From Candidula unifasciata (lineage: Eukaryota; Mollusca; Gastropoda; Stylommatophora; Geomitridae), in NCBI GenBank assembly GCA_905116865.2, contig CAJHNH020008423.1, forward strand, positions 302,031 to 366,030: a stretch of 64,000 nt of DNA, in the 5' to 3' direction. Shown piece after piece: positions 49,132 through 61,029 of the stretch. Below the pieces are notes generated by a model. That model was not told the origin of the DNA, ran no database searches, and saw nothing but the letters and a program-made list of their open reading frames with translations. The position numbers and the translations under genes were made by a program. The first letter of the stretch is position 1. Each line of letters opens with the position of its first letter.

Positions 49132-49300
49132 TTTCTGAACCCCTGTGAGCCGATCCATGTCTGTGTGCTACGGACCTCTGATAAGCGGTTGGTGGTGGTG
49201 GTGGTGGTGGTGGTGGTGGTGGTGGCAGTGGCTCAGGAGGAGGATATGCATTGTAGCCATAGTGAGGTGCATAATATGGCTGTTGTTGCTGCGCAATCAT
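49132..49300 (-). CDS. Start exon of an unknown Pro/Tyr-rich membrane protein
   Basis: ATG at 49300 opens MIAQQQQPYYAPHYGYNAYP, PPEPL, a run of about 12 Pro from a CCA repeat, then TAYQRSVAHRHGSAHRGSE. A weak donor (gtacga) after 49132 leaves one base that fits the membrane exon at 46167-46065. An acceptor (ttgctcccag) at 49344 would make the bases before the ATG 5' UTR. The composition is that of a cytosolic tail before a membrane hairpin. I do not recognise the family. The Pro run is repeat-derived and probably variable in length. Confidence 0.5.
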
Positions 49301-49639
49301 CGTGACGTTGTCGATTTGGTCATTGTGCCCTGATCACGGGACACTGGGAGCAAAATATGATTTAAAATCATTCACGATAACAAATAAAACGAGGATAAGT
49401 TATGAGAAGGAATATATTCACAAAGTGCGGTAAATGGTTAAACGAAAGTAAACAACCACCACATTCCTCCTCTCAACCCCCCCCCCATCCCCACCCCCCA
49501 TCCAGTCTACTCACAAAATAACTAAGTAAAGATTAGAACTGTGTCATAGAAGCCAGGTAGCCACCAATACCACTTTCTTCACGAAGCCTTGGATACAGCT
49601 AAGAGCTATAAACCGATAAGGGGAACTGTTGGATGACGA

Positions 49640-50140
49640 GAACATAATTAGAGATATGTATATCTTCTTTTCCTTCCTCTTCTTCAGCAGTCCGAGCGCT
49701 TGAGGTTCATTGCTGCAGATATCACTCGCCTCCGTGTATCCCGCTGGTTGGCCTTCTCTTCCCAGTTGGTGACATTAAGTCTGGGTAGGTTTGCGTGGAT
49801 ATTATCTCTTCGTCGTGTTTTTGTTCTACCTGGTGGTCTGCGGCCATTCAACTTCCTTGTGCAGACAGTTTTTACCTCTCTGTCAGCTGTCATTCTCGCA
49901 AAATGCCCCTGCCATTTCAGTCTATCATGATGCCAGTGATTAATAGTGGTTTAAACAGAATATGAATTTCGTTGTTGCTTCTCACTCTCTTTTCCCCGCT
50001 GCATCTTTGATGGATCAAAAGATAAGGCTCTACATTCATATATTTGTAATAAGGCTTTATCTATTTTAGTTGTCTCCAAGTTTCAGAGCCACATAAAACT
50101 GGTACTTGCTTGAAACAAATTGGGAGAAGAGAAGAGTAGG
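49640..50140 (-). mobile_element. LINE RT tail, reverse
   Basis: On the - strand: MTADREVKTVCTRKLNGRRP, PGRTKTRRRDNIHANLPRLN; the R..GR.R.RW.d.i tail. The block continues to the VLCGSETW-like segment (ttcagagccacataaaactg). Confidence 0.75.
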
Positions 50141-50529
50141 TCAAAGTGTCAGAGCACAAATCAGTGTTCTAATCCCAATGGGCCGAGAGTGCAGGGATTG
50201 GTCAGTAGGAACGGCAGAATAGGAAATTAAACAATTGTTTATGACAATTCCCGCCAAGATGATGTGATTAAATGCAGATGGCTATGCTATGCGAAAGCGA
50301 ATGAAACGCGCTTAGTGCAACAAAGCCTAATATATGATAGTACAACATCTAGGTTGCAAATGGAGGTGGAGGCAGTCACATCAGATTTCCGCTGGTTTTT
50401 GAACTGACTGTATGCAATTGTAATGATTATAACTGACTCACAAAAGCATGCTCAGATAGGTAAAGACCGGGATGCTTGGTGAAATATGGCAAGCATAGCT
50501 TTATAGGTCCCGTTTAGTTAGCGTTGCTG

Positions 50530-50860
50530 GGGAATCAACAGCCAGACGGATTGGATGGTTCTGCATCACTGCGTAGTGAACTGATGCATGAACAGTTAGA
50601 TGTGGTCAGGACTAGGGATGAGGATGGCGTGGGAGGGTGTAGGTGAACAATGCGAAGGCACGAATGGACCATTAGGATCTGAAGAGAATGGTGAGTGACC
50701 AGGGATCGGATAGACACTCTACATCCAAAATGCCAAGAAGGAAATATAATCTACTTGCTACTGGTACTGCTAGAACTGGAACTCTTGGCTGCCGAAGATG
50801 AGGACGGGGCGCTTATGGCAATGTCCCGAGTGTTGTGACGTCAGTTGTTAACTCGCCATT
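50530..50860 (+). mobile_element. RNase H LINE, 3' end
   Basis: ggttctgcatcactgcgtag, tgaactgatgcatgaacagt and gcaatgtcccgagtgttgtg match the family in + orientation; internally scrambled. Confidence 0.7.
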
Positions 50861-50974
50861 CAAAACAGTGAAGTGCATCTGCTGCTGACTTTGGCTATAC
50901 TTACATTGTGAGACACCATTCTTTTCTGCGACGCGACTCGTGTACCAGTGACCCAAAAAATCAAGAAAGCGAAC

Positions 50975-51240
50975 TTTTTGTAAACACTTCCCTTTTTTTC
51001 GAAGAGTTCCGATACTAATGGTGCCAGTAGCATTCTGATTAAACGTTCGTCTTGCCTTTCCTCGGAGCCTTGAGCATCTGCCAGAACCTCTCGCCACTCC
51101 CAACTGCATCAATCTCACCAGACTGTGGTGATCCATTAGTATCGGAACTCTTCGCTGGCTGCTGAAGATGGGGACGGAGCACTTATGGGAATGCCCCGAG
51201 TGCTGTGATGTCGGTTATTGAATCAAATCAAATCAAATCA
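50975..51240. mobile_element. RNase H LINE 3' end with inverted junction
   Basis: 50975-51130 is in reverse orientation (gttccgatactaatggtgcc, cagtctggtgagattgatgc-like), and 51131-51225 runs forward (ccattagtatcggaactctt, gccccgagtgctgtgatgtc), ending in (aatca)n. Confidence 0.75.
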
Positions 51241-51386
51241 AATGACAATAATAATAACAACCAGTGGCAGCCAACGGCAAAGTGCACTAGATCGAGAATT
51301 ATTCCTCCCCACGGCGCTTAACGGCAGAAGTGGTTTATGATGATGATGATGATCAAATGTGCTTATTTATTAGTTGTAGTTTAAAC

Positions 51387-51512
51387 TCACCGTTTGTTGT
51401 AACACACGTTTGTGGTAGCATAAACGGCCGGCAACCAAACATCCAGAATTCGGATACACTGGGAGAGCATCAGCCATGACTTCCGCGTTGATTTGAACAC
51501 ATTTTTAGTGAA
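51387..51512 (-). CDS. Candidate C-terminal exon ending CYNKR-stop
   Basis: Acceptor catacacag; 41 codons then TGA at 51389-51387. Encodes FTKNVFKSTRKSWLMLSQCI, RILDVWLPAVYATTNVCYNK, R. It continues the 63.0-kb exon in phase. The stop codon overlaps a perfect donor (CG|gtgagt). If this were spliced to the acceptor at 49344, the protein would end two residues later (VP, stop), so both outcomes give nearly the same C-terminus. Confidence 0.45.
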   Translation of the reverse strand, partial: FTKNVFKSTRKSWLMLSQCIRILDVWLPAVYATTNVCYNKR

Positions 51513-51544
51513 CTGTGTATGTGTGTTGCGTATTGGAAATTACC

Positions 51545-51775
51545 GAAAAGTTGAGTTGAGTTTAGATTAGTCTAGAATTGACATCACAGCACTCGGGGCA
51601 TTTCAATGCGTACTTCGTCCTCATCTTCAGCAGCCACCACAGAGTTCCAGTACTGATGGTATCGATCATAATCTGGTTATATGTCCGTCTTGCCTTTCCT
51701 CTGAGTGTAGTGAGCCGGCCAGACTCTCTGGTTACACCTAATTCTCATTCTCTCCAAGCCATAATAATCTTTTTT
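51545..51775 (-). mobile_element. RNase H LINE, 3' end
   Basis: Reverse signature with attgacatcacagcactcgg, ttcagcagccaccacagagt and tatgtccgtcttgcctttcc. Confidence 0.8.
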
Positions 51776-52228
51776 TTTTTTTTTAAATACTGATTCCGTT
51801 ATCGAGAAAAAAATTTGGGGTTTATCTGAAAAATCACCAGGTGTTACTTATTATTATGCTGTGCGACTCAGTTCGTGCTATTATTATGTCACTTCTCACA
51901 TTCTTTTCTCCTAGGCCATAGCCACCCGTTATTCCGCACACTTTTTAACTTCTTATTTTCGCGTTGACATCTCCAAGCACCATTGTTACATAACAATTTT
52001 TGCAGTGATCAACAGCCACATCTAACTCGTTATAAAATTCGTCAGTATCTTTTCCCGAACTATCTGCTGTTGGGATATAAATCTGTACTAAGCTGATGTC
52101 AAACGGTCTGCCATGAAGTTTTAGTATAGTTATCTGATATTGTCCAAAATCCTTTCACAGTTTTTGAATTCTTTGGATCCAAAATAATACCAACTTCCTT
52201 ACTATATTCCTCCCCACCTGAGTAAATC

Positions 52229-52413
<185 letters not shown>

Positions 52414-52474
52414 GTCTCTCTCTCTCATCTCGCTCTCTCTCTCTCATCTCTCTCTCTCTCTCTATCTTTGTACC

Positions 52475-52675
52475 CCACCTGGACATCACACAAGCGATAA
52501 ACACCTGGTGACACAAAGTGCTACCATGCGGATGAGGATCATCTGTGGAGAGGTCCTAAAAACCCTTTTCAGCCGTTAGGCCATATTTAAAACCCGGCTT
52601 TATTTAGGGCCCCCAGCAAAAGCCAGAGTGAGGCTTCAAATGACCAACAAAAATTGTATCCCACATGGGGACCAC
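52475..52675 (+). repeat. Repeat D copy
   Basis: taccccacctggacatcaca to gaggcttcaaatgacc...tcccaca, as at 1.78 kb. Confidence 0.75.
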
Positions 52676-53419
52676 TGCGCTAAGATACAGTTATGTGCTG
52701 ATCTGAATACTTTTCCTCTGCTCCTGGCCATCGCATTTAACTAATTCCTAATATGTTGATGTTCATTCTCTTCATTTCCATCTTGATGTTATGCAACTTT
52801 CCGTTGTGTACGAGTGTTCTGACATTCCATGTATCAATGTTCAGGATGTTTCTAGCAGTTATTTTTTCTACAGTAGCCCGATGACGGTCGGGTATCACCC
52901 GTAGAACATGATGCTTCCTACCGGACGAGGTAATTCTACTGGAATCACCATTCACCTCGTTATCTGAACTCGTTATTTTTCGAGGCATGATTTTTTTAAG
53001 GAATAATGCAATGGTGGTTTTCCATTGACTTTCGCTGGTTTGTATATGGATTGACTCTAACAGCTTTTGTCTAAAGAGACTTACCCTGCAAGGGTTATAG
53101 CGCCTCTTACCCGCCGATGGCCATGTCGTAGAGTTTTGAGGTATTTTATAGAGTTAGCTGTCCCACCAACTAACTCACCTCCTCTGAATGACCATCACCT
53201 GTTTTGGTCCACGGCCACTAATTCAATATATTCTTGGCTAACTTCTAAATCTAGAGACCTTTCCACCATCCGCCGCCTGGTGGACGCGCCTAGTAGTAGG
53301 ACAGGCTCCTACCCCATATATATATATAGGTGTGTATAGAAAATCCTCTAAGTATCTTTGCATATGTCTCCCCGTGTATCATAGTGTTCCTTTGGTAGCG
53401 AGTAAACAGTTTGAAAGCA

Positions 53420-53610
53420 TGCATAGATCCTCATGGTCTGAGGGGATTGATCAGGGGATCTGGCCAACGCTTCACACTCAGGGAGAAACGCCAGGCGGAT
53501 ATACAGTCAGCCTGTTGCTGGTAGCATTAGAAATGGAGCTCTTCGCTTGCTGTTGAAGATGGGTAAGAGAACGCTTATAGGAATGTGCTTAATGCTGTGA
53601 CGTCGATTCT
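53420..53610 (+). mobile_element. RNase H LINE, 3' end
   Basis: gggatctggccaacgcttca, tggagctcttcgcttgctgt, tgtgcttaatgctgtgacgt; the same order as at 39.15 kb. Confidence 0.75.
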
Positions 53611-54002
53611 TCAGTCAACATTCGTTTCTCACTTATCACTTAATTTCTGATTTGATCTCTTCTGCACTCATGTAGCCTTTCTGATACATTTCATTTCTAT
53701 AGTTACCATTTTGTGGGTGTGTGTGTGTGTGTGTGTGTGAGTGACCATACCTGGCACTCTTAGCATAGGGTGGGGAATATGTACTTGTGTTTATATGTTT
53801 CATTTTAACATGATTGTAACTGTTGCTTGCGTGGAGGGTCATCGAGTAGCAGGTGTTTTGTGCAAGAACGTCGCTCTCACCACATTCTGCCTGAAAGAAG
53901 CTCAATCCCTCGCCAGCCTCCCACCTCGTGCACTTTCCTACCCAAGGTTCCCCGGAGTGTCAAAGTTTGTTACTAATAAATCAACGCTGCTATAATTCAC
54001 TT

Positions 54003-54535
54003 ATGTTGCTAATATTGTGCTGTGTTGTTAATATTGTGTTGTGCTGCTAATATTGTGTTGCGTTGCTAATATTGTGTTGTGTTGCTAATATTGTGTTGTG
54101 TTGCTAATATTGTGTTGTGTTGCTAATATTGTGTTGCGTTGCTAATATTGTGTTGTGTTGCTAATATTGTGTTGTGTTGCTAATATTGTGTTGTGTTGCT
54201 AATATTGTGTTGTGTTGCTAATATTGTGTTGTGTTGCTAATATTGTGTTGTGTTGCTAATATTGTGTTGTGTTGCTAATATTGTGTTGTGTTGCTAATAT
54301 TGTCTTGTGTTGTTAATATTGTCTTTTGTTGCAAATACTGTGTTGTGTTGCTAATATTGTGTTGCTAATATTGTGTTGTTAATACTGTGTTGTGTTGCTA
54401 ATACTGTGTTGCAAATATTTTGTTGTGTGGCTAATACTGTGTTGTTTTGCTATTATTTTGTTGTGTTGCTAATACTGTCTTGTGTTTCTAATATTGTGTT
54501 GTGTTGCTAATATCATGTTGTGTTGCTAATATTAT
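54003..54535. repeat. 19-bp minisatellite, about 28 units
   Basis: Unit gttgctaatattgtgttgt. Uniform in the middle, degenerate from 54300 onward. Confidence 0.93.
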
Positions 54536-54539
54536 TCTA

Positions 54540-55030
54540 GGGCACAAATATTGCCATTATTAAGGGCAGAACATTGATTTTGTTAATATTGTTAAAATGA
54601 AATCTAGATGGTGTTAATGTTGTTGCAATGAAATCTAGATCTAGCTAATATAATCATGTTTGAATTTAAATGTGTTACAGGGATTTACAACACACTCAAG
54701 AAAAATACTGTTGGGATAAGAGAAACACAAAGACGGAAACTCCACATGCATTTTAATTCTCATAATAAAATTTACATAACATGACACAATTAATACAATG
54801 AAGAACAAAAGTCAAAAGTAAAAATAACAGTAATGATTACGATATACCCAGTGCGCTGCTGTCTATTTAATAATGTTTGGCTCTATCCGAATAGGTACCG
54901 CTTTCAAATCCTTGCGAGTGTAACTTTTGTTTTAAAAAGATCACATATTTGTGTACACGTTACTCTGTTGTTTGTCCATCACGAGTAATGAAGACCAATT
55001 TAATCCAAAGTAGTAATGATTAATGATTAT
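54540..55030. other. Intergenic, nothing recognised
   Basis: AT-rich. A weak reverse endonuclease-like or RT-like signal was looked for and not seen. Confidence 0.5.
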
Positions 55031-55034
55031 GAGC

Positions 55035-55165
55035 TGACGCGAGTTGAGTCAAGAATTGACATCACAGCACTCCGGGCATTCCCATGCGTGCTCCGTCCTC
55101 ATCTTTAGCAGCCAGTGAAGATTTCCAATACTGATGGTACCCATCACAATCTAATTATATGTTTT
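55035..55165 (-). mobile_element. RNase H LINE, 3' end
   Basis: attgacatcacagcactccg, ggcattcccatgcgtgctcc, ctgatggtacccatcacaat. Confidence 0.75.
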
Positions 55166-55439
55166 ATGATTACGAAGATGGCTGATTAGTCCCATATGAG
55201 CCTGGAAAGTTCTTGAGCAGTGCGGACAATAGGTGGAGGCCGCAGTAAGTTTGGGATTACGTTACTTTAAAAGCACAGTAAAGATAAAAACCCGTTCTTA
55301 AACTTGAAGAAAACAAAAATAACGCTCACGTAGAAAACTGGCTGTCACCTAACAAAATAAAAATAAATACTAAAGAAACTGAAAATGTCACAAACTGCGA
55401 AAATGTAGCTCAATAATAAACAGCAATGGAAACTTTTGA

Positions 55440-55960
55440 ACAGAAATCTGAAGGAGGATGGTTAAAGCATTGATTAAAGAGCGCTAAAAGGTCTATGGTT
55501 AAACACCAAAAAGGAAATTGAAATTCCGAGAGCAGGCATCTTCCCTGTAGCAACATACAGATGCGTGGTCTATCTTGCTGTTCTCAGGTGAGAAAATATG
55601 GGCTTTTGAACTTGAAGGCTACATAAAGATTTTCAGAATACCATGAACAAAGAAAGCAAATGTTGACATCCTAAAAGATCTGAACATCAATGAAGATTAG
55701 CTATTAATCAGCATCGTGTCTTGGAAGCTACAGTATTTTAGCCATATCAAGCAGGACGACGGATTAGGGGGGGGGGGGAATAACAGAAGGGTAGTAACAG
55801 GAAGAAGAGACAGGGCTGATCAACACGAAGATGGGTAAGGAATTTAAGTGACTCCTTGGATATGGCAGAAACATGGCGAGAGACAGAATCCCTTTCAGGC
55901 AGACCGTAATGAGAGCGACGTGCTGCAAAGGACCTGCTACTAATACACGTTAATAAAACA
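55440..55960 (+). mobile_element. LINE RT remnant
   Basis: ggtctatggttaaacaccaa, agcaggcatcttccctgtag, aaagattttcagaataccat; the same order as at 46.95-47.55 kb, broken by indels. Confidence 0.65.
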
Positions 55961-56214
55961 TCCGGAATACGATAAGGAATTCATTTTTTACTGACAAACC
56001 GGCACATTCCGTAGGTGTTGTGTTCAGCTTCCCGCCGGCTGCATTATCTGGTTCACATTTGAGTCTGAGTCGACTTGAGGGCCAAATTCATTATAATTTT
56101 TTTAAGGTGTGAATTCGAACTCAAACCAGAAAGTTAATGCAGTTCACATGTTGTCAATATGTTGGAATGTTATCTGGTGAGCTATTGAAGTTATGGTACC
56201 ATTATCGCTTTTTT

Positions 56215-56440
56215 TAAACTCTGTCCTTTCTGTCTTGTTTCCCCCTTCAGTGTTGAATATCTCCCAGAACCTCTACACCCCCGGGGTTGAATTAGTCTTT
56301 CAGTGCATGGATTCACTATCTATTGCACTGTTTGTTTGATCCTATAGACCCTTCACTACATCTGCATTATCATACAGTAGCTCACCACCCAGAGGAGCGA
56401 CAGTCTGCTCGTTAGCTCGCATATCGGTATACCTTCTTCT
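56215..56440 (-). mobile_element. RNase H LINE, part around the motif end
   Basis: Reverse: gaatatctcccagaacctct, tctttcagtgcatggattca, accacccagaggagcgacag, tctgctcgttagctcgcata (the GVRGNEQ region). This copy is uninterrupted where the 61.6-kb copy carries an insertion. Confidence 0.75.
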
Positions 56441-56799
56441 TCTGCCTTTCTAGCCCCCAATGGAGCATAGGCTCTCAACCAGCTCACGCCAAGTCGTTAT
56501 ATATTTCTCTAAAGCATGCAGCTCTCCCCATAGCCTCTGCATCTTTCTAACTTTTTTCTCCAGTTCCCTTCTTCATATGTTTGTTGGCCTTCCTTTATCC
56601 CTATACCCCTGTGGGTTCCAGTGCAAAGACATTCTAGTTATGCTTGACTGAAAATCTGTCTTGATCTGGGTCTTATCAAACTATGCAAGCCACTCTGCGC
56701 CCAGACACCAGTTTTGAATTCCCGGAGCATGCTCTGTAAGTCTATTACAATTACAACATGTCGGGCTGTACTACTCTCAAGCCAAACAAAAGCAGACTT

Positions 56800-56935
56800 T
56801 TAAGCAGGTTAGAACTGGTACTATTAGCATGTCAACTCTTCGCTGGCTACTGAAGAAGGGGACGGAGCACGTACGGGAATGTCCCGAGTGCAGTGGTACA
56901 GATTCTTGAATCATTCATTCATTCATTTGGTGGAG
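56800..56935 (+). mobile_element. RNase H LINE, 3' end with (ATTC)n tail
   Basis: gaactggtactattagcatg, caactcttcgctggctactg, gaatgtcccgagtgcagtgg, then ttgaatcattcattcattca. Confidence 0.8.
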
Positions 56936-56984
56936 AAAAGAAAAAAAAAAAACGACTTGAATGTAGATATGTCTGATAAAATAA

Positions 56985-57390
56985 AGCTTCGAGTGAAGTT
57001 ATTGATAACATACATATTAAAGCTTTGAGTAAAGTTATCGATAACATACATATTAAAGCTTTGAGTAAAGTTATCGATAACATACATATTAAAGCTTTGA
57101 GTGAAGTTATCGATAACATACATATTAAAGCTTTGAGTAAAGTTATCGATAACATACATATTAAAGCTTTCAGTGAAGTTATCGATAACATACATATTAA
57201 AGCTTTGAGTAAAGTTATCGATAACATACATATTAAAGCTTTGAGTAAAGTTATCGATAACATACATATTAAAGCTTTGAGTGAAGTTATCGATAACTTA
57301 CATATTAAAGCTTTGAGTGAAGTTATCGATAACATACATATTAAAGCTTTGAGTGAAGTTATCGATAACAAACATATTAAAGCTTAGGGT
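56985..57390. repeat. 36-bp minisatellite with a central palindrome, about 11 units
   Basis: Unit agctttgagtaaagttatcg followed by ataacatacatattaa. Each unit holds the 10-bp palindrome TTATCGATAA. Open on all frames used because 36 is a multiple of three; frames of 114-150 codons are not genes. Confidence 0.93.
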
Positions 57391-57589
57391 CTTGATATGT
57401 CCAGTAAAGTAAGGCTTCGAGTCTTGATATCTACAGTATCTCTGGTCAAAATGGACGCTAGGCAGGGCCACTGTTTGGAGCCGAGGCAAATTTGTTGCTT
57501 CTGCCGGACGGTGGCCGATGCATTTTTGATCCATTTGTAGACTGAATATAGCTTCATCGCCTAGCTTCTGAGCTGAATTCATGGCGTGA

Positions 57590-57990
57590 CACTGTGAGCT
57601 GTGGATTTCATTTGGAATTTTTTTTTACTGTGACCAACGTGGTGGTGTGAATTGTAGATTCAGAAAATGGCGCGAAGCCTGTCGTCGCAATGTTGGTGGT
57701 GCCCGTATGTGATTAAAATTGATCGCTTGGGCAACTGCTGATCTGTTGGTGACTTCTGCTACCATCAATGATGAACTGCAGTTCTAATGTTGGACTGTTT
57801 GTGTTAGCACTTCGGATGAATACCGTATGTTTTAATGCGTGTATATGCTAAATATGCTGAGAGAGTTGTCTGTCAATCTTTCCACAAGGGACTGTGATAA
57901 ACATTATTGGCACAGGAGCGGGGCAAAGATGGGGTTACCCGTTTGCTTTGAAGCTGAAACTAAGACTACCAAACTACCAGATTCCAGTAA
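57590..57990 (+). repeat. Repeat F, long copy
   Basis: cgtgacactgtgagctgtgg at the left end, gtggtggtgtgaattgtaga inside and tgaagctgaaactaagact at the right end. Closest to the 2.5-kb copy, in opposite orientation. Confidence 0.75.
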
Positions 57991-58089
57991 AGCAATAATT
58001 TGACTCCGATCTATCCAGTGAACTAAGACCTGGCTCTAGAAGACTCTCACGTGGTTAGTTTGAAGGTTTAGAGGTTTAAACAACAGATC

Positions 58090-58435
58090 TACATCATGGC
58101 ACACGGGTAGTAATCCATAAGTGTTTCGTTCTTCTTCTAACTCAAGTCAGAGTCCGAAGAAGCTTAGCACAGTGCACAGGTTCTGTAGCACCTTCGAAGA
58201 TCCTGCAATACTTTGAACAGATTTTAAACTCCAAATTTTGCCGGGCCAGCGCCGTTAAGCTACTCTTTTTGATTCCCAACTGACAAGGGATTTTTCTAAG
58301 TGCGCAAGAATGCACACAGGCGTCCGAGAGAATTACTAGATGTCCAAATCCACGTGAAAAATCCCAGCCCTTACCTGGGATTGAACCCGAAACCTTTAGC
58401 ACTCGAGGCGGACACCACACAGCCCTCCTTCTTAT
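58090..58435 (-). mobile_element. SINE C, near full length
   Basis: Reverse copy of the 3.8-4.15 kb element: ctaactcaagtcagagtcc, ctgacaagggatttttctaa, cccagcccttacctgggatt, gaacccgaaacctttagcac. Confidence 0.8.
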
Positions 58436-58589
58436 GTGGAAACACGTTGCTATAAAACTGGTCCGAAACTTTTTCAGATTAGAATATCAGTCCTGCCGTT
58501 GTTGCACTACCTTACTGTACATATTGTCAGCGTTTCAATAGTTACCATACCTCACAGTATATATTGTCAGTGCCGTAACGCTGACACGT

Positions 58590-59050
58590 CTTCTTAAAGT
58601 CTATGCTGTAGGGCTTTGGTATTGATGTCTGTCCACAACCTTCTGTCTTGTGTACTTTTAGTCTTCTTCTTTCCTTCGCATGAAATAAATGATCTATATC
58701 TGCAATGTATGAATTTCACTGTCTTTTGTAATTCCCTAAGCGGCTCGTAAAGTTTGACTTCCACAAGTGTCTCTTTTGGCAAGAGGTTTTGCCTGGAAGC
58801 GTTGAATCTAGGACAGTCTTGGAGGATGTGATCTGTTGTCTCAGGTGCCAGTCCACAAGTACACATGGCTGATTGGCCAATCTTAAATTTGTTGTAGATA
58901 TGGCAGCTAAGTCGATTGTGTCTTGTTCTAAGGCGAAGGATAATGACTTGCTCTGGTCTGTCCATAATATGGTAATCGTCTTTTGCCAGTTTCAGTGGCA
59001 TTCTGATTGATTTGATCATTCTCTTTTTCTGTTGATAAGAGACTGGTATG
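58590..59050 (-). mobile_element. LINE C-terminal CxCG...H...CP fragment
   Basis: On the - strand: MIKSIRMPLKLAKDDYHIMD, LRLRTRHNRLSCHIYNKFKI, GQSAMCTCGLAPETTDHILQ, DCPRFNASRQN. Same family as 33.0 kb but longer at its N-terminus. Confidence 0.85.
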
Positions 59051-59069
59051 TCGAGTTGTTCTTCATTGT

Positions 59070-59870
59070 ACTTTCAATCAATTCTGACAAAGATGATTCC
59101 CCCATGATATGATGTCAAAACTGTCCAGCAACTTTTCTCTCGGTCTCCCTTTGCCTCTCTTCCCCTCCAACTTTCCTACAGTCACAATGTACTCCAGTTT
59201 TCTCCCTTCTCATCACATGATCAAAGAATGTAGATTCTCTCTTTCTGAAGTGGGCAGTCAGTTCTCTTCGTGAGTCATTTTCTTTCAAGAGATCCTCATT
59301 ACTTTTTTTTATATGTCTAGAGTGTTCTCACCATTGGTCTAAAAAAACCCACATCTCCGCAGCTTCCAATTAGGTTTTCACTTTTCTGCCAACTGTCCAG
59401 CGTTCATTTCCGTAAACCAAGATTTGATTTATAAAGCTTTCCATAATTTTTTTATGTTTTTTCATTTTGTAAATACTGCCTTTGCTTGAGCTATTTAACA
59501 TTTATCTTCTTTAACACATTTTCAATCTGATGTTATCAGGGTACCCAAGCACTTATACATATAATCACTTTCTTGAGGTTTATCACATTTACTTTGATAC
59601 TGCATTTTGGAGGGTCAGTTTTCTTTGCAGTTACCATTACTTCTGTTTTTCTGCTGTTCAAAGACCCTTGTTTTCACTTTCCCTTACAGTTACATCCAGC
59701 ATTTCTTGCAGCTGTGTTTCATTTTCAGCCATCAAAACTATATCGTCAACATATCGTCGCTGACACGTAGACGCATGTTTTTCCTAGATTGTGGTAATTG
59801 TCATAGAATCTGCCTTTGTTATTATCCACAGTCACGACTTCCATCTTAATCTGGATTGAAATTATATCTG
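59070..59870 (-). mobile_element. LINE reverse transcriptase region, reverse, decayed
   Basis: ccagttttctcccttctcat, cacatgatcaaagaatgtag (FFGHVM in reverse), then toward 59870 the upstream RT (tcaactatatcgtcaacata = YVDDI-like, i.e. the catalytic xxDD region in reverse). Stops and frameshifts throughout. Confidence 0.7.
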
Positions 59871-60679
59871 CTGTGGATTTTACTTTCAACCAAGATTAAA
59901 GTTTATTCTGATGCAAGTATTATCCTCAATCAAATAATACCATTCAATCAGATGATGTTCCACAGCAAGATCTAAATGTATTTTCGTTTGAGAATTTTTA
60001 TGATAACGATTTTCCCCATCTTTCTGTTGTTATTTCTTATTGCGATGTAGTTTCTTTGATGGCGCCAGGGCTCTATTTATAATCTCTATGGTATTTTTAG
60101 GTGCGGTCTGAGGATAACAAAAATAGCAGAGATTTAAGATGATGTATAACAAATAATTGTTCGTAATTACAAAATATCAGTGTTTTAATATTTTTAATTC
60201 GTGTGCCCTAGGCCGATGTGACAATGGGTAGCTGATAAACGTGCGGTTAAAGAAAGTGACAAAGCACTGTGGAATCCACGTCCAACTGGAGATCTGTAGG
60301 GTTCTTGTCAGGGACATACATAAACAGCGGCTGATAAGAGGGATGTCATGAATGGCTCAGGCAGAAGACACAGTCTGACAGGTTTGCATCCTTAAGAACA
60401 TTAGGCGAGGAGAGAAGTTGGTTAATGTGCAGCCTGAACAGTCAGACTTGTGTAGGCTCACAATTATACTGAGCCGGGAGTGCAGGGACTGGCCAGCAGG
60501 TGCCACGTAGGTGGAAATTCAGCAATTAATTCAAGATAATGCTCGCTCTTAGGATTTGATTATTTGCATACACGGTTCAATGTCAAAAGGCAAAAGAAAT
60601 GCTTGGGGTTTCTTAGCAAAAGTTTCTTAGTCGACGTTTGATGCAGAAGAGCCTTGCATATGATACCACAACTGACAGC

Positions 60680-60978
60680 TTAAGAATGGAGGTGGAGGCC
60701 AACTTATGGCCAACTTATTGTGACCGACTACTTCCGACAACGACCAACTACATTTCTGGTTGCGACTGTTGGCTTTGGCGCCTCTAGCAACTCAGATATG
60801 CATTTACTGTGCGCCCTTATTTCTGGACTATTCCGGGACTAATTGTTTGTTCAGCAGTTTTTCCAATACTAAAGTTAGGAAAATTTCTTTTGATTTTCAC
60901 GGGCACAGGAACGAAGCAAGTATGGGGAAACCCGATTACAGTGAAGTTAAAACCTCGATTAAGACTAAGACTTGATGT
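60680..60978 (+). repeat. Repeat F copy, diverged
   Basis: ctcagatatgcatttactgt, ttttgattttcacgggcaca and cagtgaagttaaaacctcg align with the 42.2- and 57.9-kb copies. Confidence 0.55.
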
Positions 60979-61029
60979 GATGTTTCAGATAGAGGGAAAT
61001 AGTAAGTAATTAATTACACGTTGTTTAGG

